Part shown: piece by piece, positions 55,896-64,000 of the stretch | Position numbering within the stretch: the stretch's first letter is position 1 | How the letters are laid out: each line of letters opens with the position of its first letter | From: Sporobolomyces roseus | Lineage: Eukaryota; Basidiomycota; Microbotryomycetes; Sporidiobolales; Sporidiobolaceae | Direction: 5' to 3' | DNA length: 64,000 nucleotides | Assembly (NCBI GenBank): GCA_016617785.1 | Contig: JADILM010000011.1 | Span: forward strand, 827,506 to 891,505 | The notes under the pieces: model-generated | What the model was told of the DNA's origin: nothing | Database searches by the model: none | What the model saw: the letters and a program-made list of their open reading frames with translations, nothing else | Position numbers and translations under genes: made by a program

Positions 55896-57159
55896 CTTCT
55901 AGTGTCGTTGAGTGCTGGGGAGAGAAGAGAAGAGTAGGAAAGGGAAAGAGGGAGAGGGGAGAACCGTGTCGAGAGTGAACCGCGGGATTCTTCGGACTTT
56001 TGAACTTCGAGTTCATGGAAATCCTCCGCTATCGAGGACGTAGTGAAGGAGAAGGAGAGTGTCAGTCGAAGGTGAGGAGGCGAGGGAAGAGGTTGAAAAG
56101 GAGCGAGAGAAACGAAGCGAGAGTGGAACTGAACCAGAGCGAGCGGATCCGCTGGCTGTTGAAGCTGTGAATGGCTGACAGATCTTAGAGCATCTTGATA
56201 CAGCATACTTGAGCCTCCCTAGCTAGCTTTGAAGCTGGAGAGTCGGGGGGTTTTGAGGGGAAGAAGTTAGAAAGAAGAGAAGCGGAACTCACCTAAGATA
56301 GCTTCCTGTCTCCTCCATTCATATCCGAGTGGTCTAATCTAGCTCCCAAGCCTCCATTAGCGAGATCAGAGATTAGCGATGAGTGGTAGAAGAGAGAGGA
56401 ATTTCGAGTCGATCAACTTGACTTGTTACACTTCACCACTCCCAGCTATACCTCGCGAAGTAGTTTCGAGCCAATCTCTAGATCCTCAAGAACACTCCCA
56501 GTCTTACCTCAGCCCTTCCCGTCCATTCCTCGTCATTCTACAGCTCTTCGACTTTTCCTCAATCTCGAGCATCTACAACTCGACATGGCTCTTCTAGTCT
56601 ACTTGGGGATCGCTGAGAGGAAAGCTGGGAAGGCTGCGGGTATGCTACAAGTGCGCTCACTGCATTCTTGGGCGGGATGGTCGTTATTTCCCTCTTCTCG
56701 CTTTCAAAGGGATTTCGTCCTGGATCAAGGGAAACTCTCTGCACCTTGTGAGAGTGTACGGGAATAGCTGTGCTCGGTGTTACTGCGCTGTAGAGGTTCG
56801 CGACTTTCGCTTTGGTTGATCGCAATCTCTCGCTCTCGCTTCGAAATTCGCTTTTTCGACTCGAGCTCTTTACATAGTAACCCAAACCCAGTACACGATA
56901 ACACGAACAGATCCTTCAAGCATGGTCACTCTCCTCCTCGTCCTCCCAACCTCCAGGTCCTTGTTTGACTTCGGCAAAAACGTCGTTTCTCGCTACAACT
57001 TGGAACTGGACCTTGCGAGGTAGTAGAATCGATGGAGGCTAGTCAGAACAAGTAGAAGTCAGCTCTGAAGTCGATCGGGTGAGTTGGAGAGCACTCCTCA
57101 CTTTCCAGGCTAGAATGCGACGTTTGACGTTTTTGATATCGAACAGAGGAAGCATTTGA
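55896..57159. other. unassigned region
   Basis: 1.26 kb between DUF1996 gene start and the next minus-strand gene's end. Several ORFs of 60-115 aa on both strands (for instance 56423-56767 plus, 56559-56885 minus) overlap each other; none gives a spliced model I trust. A decayed gene is possible. Confidence 0.4.
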
Positions 57160-58061
57160 CTACCCTCGACCATCTATCTCGAAGACTTCATCAGCGCGAG
57201 GTGAGCGATACACGAAAGAGATGGGATTCTTACAGGTATGTTTGCCAATCGAAGGTGTTGAAGCACTCGAAGCTCATGATCTCGTTTCAACCAACTTTTG
57301 CGACCAAAGTTCTTTCTTCCCTCATCCCACGGACCTAGAGCTTCTCTGAGCTCACCGGGATAGCGTATTATACAGGCACGTGTGCTAGCGTCGACCTCGA
57401 CTTTGTGGTGCGCTTGTACACCGTACATCTCACCATTCAAGACGTCGTTGAAAGTATCGATACCGGACGAAATCTCGTCTTCCCACCATTTTCCCTCGCT
57501 CTGCTTCGACTATGAGGTTAGCTCTTTTGAGGCAGACGGATCGGACTCAAAATTTTCACCTTGTTCGGAGGTTGGAAGTGCTTCTTCACTTGAAACGAAG
57601 TTCGAAGCCACGATTTCTCCGTGATCTGGAATGAACCACTCGTATCAGCGTATAGATCATCTCAATTCGAGTGTCTCGTCACTTACCTTCTCACCTGCCG
57701 ATACCTGCTTCAGAATATCTTGTATCTCCCATCTGATCTGGTTGAACGCCCAAGCAGTTCGGTTGGAACGCATGAAGATCTCCTTATACCTCTCTCTCCA
57801 TTCCTCTAGCGCGTTGACGTTGTCCCCATTATCCTTTGCTCGATTGAATACTTGGTTGATTCGATTGTTCAAGGTCTCTTCGCAGTGTTTCGCATTTTTT
57901 ACTTCGTCAATCATGTCTCGACCGACCGCCTCGTAAGCTTTCCTCAATCCCTCCTTTGCTTGCTCATCGAGGATTCTGTCGAAGTCGATCGGTTGTTGTG
58001 GTCGAGTTCGGACGAGAGAGGAAGAAGGGTGAGATCGATTCGAATGCGGAGTGAGCGACAT
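57160..58061 (-). CDS. unknown helical protein
   Basis: Start ATG 58061 (MSLTPHSNRSHPSS). Exon 1 is helical: FDRILDEQAKEGLRKAYEA, MIDEVKNAKHCEETLNNRI, LEEWRERYKEIFMRSNRTAW and IRWEIQDILKQVSAGEK at its gtaagt donor. Exons follow with ITEKSWLRTSFQVKKHF, then SKQSEGKWWEDEISSGIDTF, LNGEMYGVQAHHKVEVDAS, LKRDHELRVLQHLRLANIP and a last short piece IDGRG with TAG 57160. The introns at 57440-57700 have good borders (ctgat in the first). About 230 aa. It looks like a member of a lineage-specific family; no domain recognised. Confidence 0.55.
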
Positions 58062-59230
58062 CTTGCAATTGAGTGAAGTGAAGGTGGAAGAGAGACGAGA
58101 GAGAGCGTTTCTTGAGAGCTGAATAGAACCCGGTAAGAGACCGGAAATACCGCGTGGGAATTGAGAGGTGTGAGAGTTTGCGAAAGGGGTGCGAGGGGAA
58201 GCGCGAGAGGGGATGAATTTTGAGGGGAGTATAAGAGCAGAAGAGCTGTTGAGGTGTCGATAGGGTAAAGGGTATCGCTGGAGGAGGGTGAGGAGGAAGC
58301 GGAAAGAGGGAAGAAGGGGAAAGAGGGAAGAAGGGGAAAGAGGGAAGAAGTCGTATGAGCGAGTTGCTGATCTTGAATCCGTTTCTTCCGTAGAGCTCGG
58401 TCACTAGACATTGCTAGAGGCTGTCAGTTGCGATCGTTCTGAGCATCCCTTGATACTTTCGCAAGGGAAGCGTCGTTCGATTTTGACGGAACTCCAAAGC
58501 AAGACGAAGCAGTTTCTTAGTTTCGTCTTTCGCTCCGAGGTCGGTTGCAAAGCGCAACGATAGCAATTTTCCGCGAGAAGGATAGAGAAGCAGGGAGTCG
58601 AGAACGAGAGCGGAACACGAGCGAAATGACTTGAGCGAGCCGAAATCGAGGACGATGAGAGTCAAAAGAGCCAGAACAGAACCGGCCGCGTAGCATACAG
58701 CCCTCTCAGCGCTAATATCGATATCTGGGACAGTCCAGCGGGCTAGCAGACGAGACTGAGGTTAGCAAACTTTTTGAGAGAAGTCGAGAATTGGAGAGCG
58801 AAGAGAGGACGTACAAGCAGTTCCACATAGCCAAGGATAACCCTTGAGTGATCTAATGCCGCTCCTGAGGTGCTGTGCCGATTCTTGAGCGGATGAGTGA
58901 AGTGTAAGAGGTCAAGAAGAAATCGATCGATTCAACTTGACCAACTACGCTTTGCTACCAACTTAGGGTAGCTCAATCGGACGCTCAGATGCTACAAGAA
59001 TCTCTCAAGACTCTACATGAAGCGTTCTCGCGCTTATCCGTCTCTTCCTCGCTCTTGAATCGCTCTCAACCTTAACGCTAAATCAACTCCGACAACGCAA
59101 CCTCGAGACAGCGTGGGGTTGGCTTGGAGTTGATACGGGGATCGGATAGAGTGCTCTTGTAGCGGTACGATCTCGAAAAGATGAGAGCATTCGGAAATAC
59201 AGCAAGTTCAGATTTGTGCGTTGCTCTTCC
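58062..59230. other. unassigned region with a short tandem repeat
   Basis: Upstream of the 58061 gene. Minus ORFs 57944-58411 and 57964-58404 overlap in two frames and cross the purine repeat at 58302-58350. Another minus ORF at 58414-58665 lacks context. No firm gene. Confidence 0.4.
58302..58350. repeat. 17-bp purine tandem repeat, about three copies
   Basis: Unit agagggaagaaggggaa, two full copies and a partial third, preceded by a diverged piece. Confidence 0.75.
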
Positions 59231-59273
59231 TTCCTTCTTTCGAGCACTGGTGGGAGTAGCTGACCAGACCGCA

Positions 59274-60220
59274 TTCAGCTTCTTCCTACAACGACCATGC
59301 GAGAATGTCAAGCTAGAACCGCCGATTCCTGCTTCAAGAGACAAACTTTTCCGCTCTCGACGACCTCAATTCGAACATTTCTACCGGTCAAGCACTCTTG
59401 ATCGCTTCATTCGACGTGCTCAGAGTACGAGATCGTACATGGAGTGGGAGGCCGAGAAACTACCTGACCTGGGAATGTGGTGAAGCAGAGAATCGATCAG
59501 CGAGTTTCAATTTTGACGAGTTCAGTTTCGGCTACGGATGGGCAGGTGCGTTCGGACTTTCTCTCATCGACGGTGAAGTGGGACGCTGAGATAGTCGAGT
59601 ACGTGCAGGTGGCGTAACTCGATTATGCTTCATCGAAAGTTGCTGATGAAGTTTGAGTTTTGCCCATGTTTCGAGATCTGGCGAGGTACGGTACGCTTGA
59701 AGTTCCTCATTTACGTGCAGTCGATGTAGACCAACTCGTTGTTGGGAGTTACGGTGTACAGGGATCAGAGTAGCGGGTTTGGCACTGAGTCTGTTCTCGC
59801 CGAATATGGAAGAGAATACTTCGGACAAGTGCGTTCCATTCTCTCACTCCTTCCTTCCCTCCCCTTGACCTATTCTTCTCTTCCACTCTACTCTCTCGCA
59901 TTATCGCTCGCTCGCCATCTCACGAAGGAAACGAAACTGATCTCGTTTCGTTCGCATTCAATTCTCGAACAGAACTCGCAACTCTCTTCTCGCGACAACT
60001 CTCTTCCCTCCTCGATTTGGCGTTCCTCAAATTTGCTCACCTCGCAAAGAGCGTCATCGAGAATGGTTACCTCAACGGAACTAGTGAGTTTTCCCGCTCT
60101 TTTCGAAAGTTTTGTGATCACGATCGAAGGGAGAGCTTCGTCCATATTGCTCGAGCTGACAGATTACGATATGACCTAGCTATCCGAATTGATGGAGGAG
60201 ATCGAATGGCAAAGATGTAG
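59274..60220 (+). CDS. set of plausible exons of one unresolved gene
   Basis: Exon-like pieces with good borders: 59273-59382 (AFSFFLQRPCENVKLEPPI, SRDKLFRSRRPQFEHFYR) after an intron with agctgaccag; 59420-59548 (RPRNYLTWECGEAENRSASF, FDEFSFGYGWA) before gtgcgt; and 59973-60091 (ELATLFSRQLSSLLDLAFL, FAHLAKSVIENGYLNGT), then after ctgac...ctag a short end IRIDGGDRMAKM with TAG 60218-60220. The middle (59590-59970) could not be joined in phase. Either a gene I failed to splice or one that is decaying. No known domain. Confidence 0.35.
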
Positions 60221-60702
60221 CAAGCGAATCGTATTCTCCACTTCGACACTTTCAAAGAAATTCTCTTTTTCGCAACATCTTCAAGTTCACCTCAAGCCTC
60301 TGCCTTGTCGTCGTACATCAACAATAACCTCACTATCAATCTCGCTTAAAACAAGGCTCATCGTTTGAATTCGCGGTGATTTCCCTTTGTTCCCTTGTTC
60401 TCGCGCTTCGACCTGATTCAAACTTCTCGGTTTCCTTTCTTCTCTCATTCCTCCTTTCTTTCTTTCTTTGCACGTCACACTAACCAGCTTGGATCTCAGC
60501 TCGCAACAACAAGGATTGAAGTTCGTTTCATTCGCTTTCTTCGCTTCATCGGTTCGACTTCGCTTCTTTCGTCAACATCGACTTCTTTCCCCCTAAGCAC
60601 TCGATCAATCCTACTCTTTAAGCTGGATCTGTCTCCAAGAAGGTGAGTGAACAGGTCCCTTGCTCTCGATACGATAGCTGATCTTCGACTTGTTCGTTTT
60701 TT
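60221..60702. other. intergenic, leader of the next gene
   Basis: Pyrimidine-rich (tttctttctttctttg near 60458-60470). A shared frame upstream of 60703 has no start. No RNA gene seen. Confidence 0.4.
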
Positions 60703-62251
60703 GTGGAGAGTGTCATATCGCAAACCTCACTCTCAATGACCCTTTCACCTCTCTCACCTTCCTCCAATACCTTATCAATTCGACCTCTCATCACTCCTCC
60801 AGCAACCGCAACTTCCTTTCTCTCCTTTTCCCCTTCACCTCCAGCTCCCTCTCGCAATCAAATCCTAGCTCCTCGGATCGATCTCACATCTCCTATCTCC
60901 ACAGTATCGACTACATCCTTCGATCTCGACGCGGAACTCGCCATTTCTCCCGATTGCTCGACAACGAATTTCGCCTCGAAGAATCCATTCCTTGCTATCT
61001 TGATCGCTCAACGCGCTCAATCCGGTCCCTCTCCCTCTCCTACTCCTTCTGCCGATTCTTCACTCTCTCACTCTCACTCAACTCCCTCCCCTTCAACTTC
61101 CACAGCTTCTTCATCGGATTCGACTTCGGAAAGGTCGGAAAGGGAGAAACGGGAGGAAAGGGATCCGGTAGTGATTCATGACGGATCTTTGCTACACTCG
61201 GGAGATATCTTGAGCGTGCTGGATGGGATGATCAGTCAGGATATGGAGGAATGGGAGGAAGATACGGGATCTTCTTGGGATGAGGAACTTTTCGAGTTTG
61301 GAGGAAACAAATCTGGAGGGATCATCTTCATCTCCGACAACACCCATTCTCTCAGTCACCCCTTCGTCTCCTCCTTCTCCTCTGGTCGGCGAAACTCCTC
61401 AAGCGCATCGAGTCAATCCGAAAATTGATCATTCACCTTCGCCTCGTCGGAAATCAATTATCGTTATCGCTTCTTCCCCTCGTTCCCGCGCTCGCTTAAC
61501 TCGATTATCTTCTCGCCCTTTACGCTCGCCGACTTCTTCCTCCATCGCAGCTAGTCGACGAGCCAGTCTTCTTCCGATCGACGCTTTCAGTCAGAATCCA
61601 ACTTCTCCTATCCTCCTCTCAACAACTTCACCTTGTCAATCTCGCATGTCTCATCCCTTTGTCACCTCCTCCCCTACTCTATCACCTCAGGTATCGAAGT
61701 CTAATTCGAAGAAATCGAAGAAACCTCCTCGTCCTCCTCCTCAACTTCGACCAATCCGCAAAACCGCCGAAGGATTCGACGCTGATGCGCTCGACCAGCT
61801 CTTTGGTGTACCTCAAGAGCGTCGACGCAAGAACCAGCTGATTATGGAGGCAGAAGAAGAGGAATGGAGGAAAGTGGAGGAGTTTCGTGGGTTGCTTGAG
61901 GAGGGGAATCGGTTTGAGACCGAGTCTGAGGAGGAGGAGGAGGAGGTGCTTCATATTAGAGCACCCTCGATGAGAACTAGGGTAGTGAGGAAGAAGGAGA
62001 AGTATCGACCACCGCCGCTTAACCTCGGGATTCGCACCAATTCCTTCGCTTCACAATCTCAACCTTCCTCCTTTTCCCCGGATTCCGCTAACCTCGACAC
62101 CGTAATTAGACCATCACCTTTCACATTGGTCGATCCGCTGTCGAGGGAGACTGAGAGGAGGAGGAATGCTGCGAAGGATGGAAACCGCCATTTGAGGGGG
62201 AAGAAAAGTGTTGGAGAGAAATTGAGGGGACTTTGCGGGATAGCTGTGTAG
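60703..62251 (+). CDS. Ser/Pro-rich protein, reading frame broken by a one-base shift
   Basis: Two overlapping open frames. The first (60703-61428) has a Ser/Thr/Pro-rich head with FASKNPFLAILIAQRA, then an acidic block VVIHDGSLLHSGDILSVLDGM, MEEWEEDTGSSWDEELFEFG. The second (61280-62251) continues a Ser/Pro-rich style, then SKKSKKPPRPPPQLRP, TAEGFDADALDQLFGVPQERR, helical EEEEWRKVEEFRGLLEEG, and ends VGEKLRGLCGIAV. The frames overlap in 61280-61428 and differ by one base. I saw no intron with usable borders there, so either a one-base error in the assembly, a real disabling shift, or a programmed frameshift. Unknown family. Confidence 0.5.
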
Positions 62252-62990
62252 CTTGTTGACTGCTGAAAGCTGTCGATGTTGATCATTCCGGGTCTGAGGT
62301 GGATTGCGAAGCGAGAGAGAGCTTTGAGAATCTGCTGATTTTCCGCAGTTGTAGCTACAATCTGAGTAGTGCGTTGAGCGTAGACGAGACTGCTACTGCC
62401 GGAAAAAGCAAGTGAAACTAAGCCAGGGAGACTGTCGTTCAAGCAGTTGCGGGTGAGGAACTTGTATAGCGAAGGATCTCGTTCGTTGCGAAATCTGAGA
62501 ACGTCGGAAGAACTCTCCCCGAAACGCGCTCAAGTTTGGCTCAGATCGTAGAGAGTACGCTACTGAGTACTACTACAGGCTCAACAAGCTTCGGAGGGAG
62601 GTAGATCCCTCTCAATCGAATCAATCAACTCGCTCTCTTTCGAAACACTTCTCTCACGCTCTGTCAACCACTTCAAATGCCTCAGCTGCAAGCTTGGAAT
62701 ACTCTAGAGTGGTGTAGGATATGATTGAGCGCAAAGGAAGGACCGCAGCGGATGAGAGGGAAGAGAATCATCTGGTGAAAGATGAGAGTTTTTGGTACGT
62801 GTTTCTTCCACTCTGATACTGTGGGAAGCGGTGGGGGTAATGCGAGGGCATAGGGAATACTAGTGGTGAGTGTAAGAGCGAACGCTGACTCGTTTATCGG
62901 CTTGTACAGGTAGAAATGTTGAAACCTCGCTAAAGTTGCTCCCATCAATCTCTTCTTTTCACTGCTTTGGAATGCTTGGGATATCGGGAA
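62252..62990. other. unassigned region
   Basis: Minus ORF 62682-63032 (116 aa) and short plus pieces. It may hold upstream exons of the gene at the right edge. Nothing firm. Confidence 0.35.
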
Positions 62991-62999
62991 CGGATTGGG

Positions 63000-63281
63000 A
63001 GATCGTAGATTGAGAACGCTGACTTGGTTCATGTAGAAGTGATGGAGAAATGGAGGTAAGTTTCGTCTTCTCTCCTCAAAATGCCTCTGTTTGATGCCGA
63101 AACAAGCTAATCTTGTCTCCTTCCTGATGGCAACAGTAGCAGTCTACTCTCTGTGTCTCGCTCCCCCGGTAACAGCGGCATCGGCCCTCTTTCAGTCCCT
63201 CTTTCCCACCAACTTCAGTTTCTTCTCCGCAACAATCTCCCACAAACCTCCCTCTCACGACTATCTGGGGTAATGGCGTGA
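63000..63281 (+). pseudogene. first copy of a duplicated exon pair, disrupted
   Basis: An exon end (gatggagaaatggag, donor at 63056), a short intron with the same layout as at 63509, and an exon 63137-63281 whose frame reads SSLLSVSRS, LRNNLPQTSLSRLSG and stops at TGA 63279. The part before the donor has a stop in the frame that matches the second copy. The second copy follows about 453 bp to the right. It may be a dead tandem copy, or a gene I do not splice correctly. Confidence 0.4.
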
Positions 63282-63408
63282 TGGGAAAAATCTAGGAGGG
63301 ATCAGAGACGGCTTAGAAGGCTACTAGAACGGAAGCTGACCCTGGTTCGCTTCTTTACAGCTCGAATCTCGATCACCTCGGCAAACTCTCTCGCGCAAAC
63401 TTGTTCAG

Positions 63409-64000
63409 TTCTGCTGCTTTGGGTCGCTTGGGGGACGTTGGAATGGGATGAGGGATCAGATAGTAAGAATGCTAGCTTGCTTCGGGTGCAAGTGATGGAG
63501 AAATCGAGGTGAGTTTCCCCTTTTCCTCTCAAAATGCCTCTGATCGATCCCTTGACGAGCTAACCTTGTCTCCTCTTTGCTATCAACAGTAGCAGAACCT
63601 CTCGCAAGGCCCCTCGACTCGGTCTCGCCCCAAATAGTCTACCTTTACCGCTCAAGAATCACCAATTCAGTTTCCTTTTCCGCACCAATCTCCCCAAAAC
63701 TTCCCTCCTATCGACGGATCTCCCTCCTCTTTCCCCTCTACCAACTCGACACGCTTGGAAGCTACTCTCTACTCAGAATCAGTCATCAACAGTCGCAAGA
63801 GGGAAGCGCAAGTGGGAAATTGGAGCAGATTCATCGAGATCAAAAAATCAATTCCAAACCTTGGAAATCACGCCTCCCACTTCCTCCTCGACCCCTCCAG
63901 CTTCTATCCTTTCGCTACACCCTCTGTCCGCTCTTCATCACCTCAGCACGACTACTCATTCCCTCATCTCCTCTCAAACTGCGTTTTCAAAACTCGCACA
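63409..64000 (+). CDS. gene running off the right edge (partial), unknown
   Basis: Exon 63409-63508 (LLLWVAWGTLEWDEGSD, LLRVQVMEKS), intron 63509-63589 (gtgagt...caacag), exon 63590 to the window end with no stop. The phase-2 junction gives SSRTSRKAPRLGLAPNS, KNHQFSFLFRTNLPKTSLL, RHAWKLLSTQNQS and a Ser/Thr/Pro-rich run, LSALHHLSTTTHSL. Start lies upstream and was not found. Ser-rich with a basic patch RGKRKWEIGA. The exon pair exists as a diverged copy 453 bp to the left. Confidence 0.48.

Noticed and set aside
57944..58411. Two overlapping minus frames of about 150 aa
   Set aside because: Both are open only because they cross the purine-rich tandem repeat.
1..64000. CRISPR arrays, operons and bacterial-type signals
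   Set aside because: No spaced direct repeats of that kind. Spliced genes, LTR element and protein families show eukaryotic nuclear DNA.

Overview
The window is nuclear DNA of a fungus, most likely a basidiomycete yeast of intermediate GC content (the lineage call is inference). Almost every gene is cut by short introns of about 45-100 nt. Donors are usually GTACG or GTGAGT, and a branch-site-like CTGAT or CTAAT lies shortly before the acceptor. All exon models here were read by eye from reading frames, splice motifs and remembered family features; no alignment was run.

Layout. 1-12.7 kb: end of a Sec12-type gene, a UBA/UBX protein, phosphatidylserine decarboxylase, the large APC/C subunit APC1 (minus), signal peptidase subunit SPC3 (minus) and a small unknown gene. 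13-15.9 kb: a TAPT1/EMP65-type membrane protein. 15.9-18.4 kb: a tandem pair of paralogous two-exon genes of unknown function. 18.7-24.4 kb: a repeat island with a 645-bp hAT-like MITE (8-bp target duplication, TACGG-rich subterminal arrays, a tRNA-like core) followed by a complete Ty1/copia retrotransposon with visually identical 309-bp LTRs, a 5-bp target duplication and a PBS matching the initiator-Met tRNA anticodon arm. 24.6-32.8 kb: TAF8, COX6, mitochondrial uL10, ribosomal eL21 and the HAL2/MET22 nucleotidase.

33.2-38.3 kb holds six small minus-strand coiled-coil genes that look like a diverged tandem family (a Trp-Lys-x-x-Ala motif near the C-terminus, spacing about 1 kb, shared upstream motifs). 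A possible seventh member lies at 48.6 kb on the plus strand. 38.9-40.9 kb: the ATP synthase inhibitor IF1 and ATP synthase subunit h, head to head across 181 bp. 41-53 kb: a VWA protein whose first exon is only the start codon, a PX-associated-domain protein, and an FHA/coiled-coil/tail-anchored SLMAP (Far10/Vps64) type protein. 53-56 kb: a DUF1996 protein with signal peptide and membrane anchor. 56-64 kb is less certain: a small unknown gene, scattered exons, a Ser/Pro-rich reading frame interrupted by a one-base frame change, and a tandemly duplicated exon pair whose second copy runs off the right edge.

Functional themes are mitochondrial energy metabolism (COX6, IF1, ATP14, uL10m), ER/secretory functions (SEC12, SPC3, TAPT1) and cell cycle or signalling scaffolds (APC1, SLMAP). 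The best candidates for something undescribed are the coiled-coil cluster, the 16-18 kb paralog pair and the MITE with a tRNA-like core.
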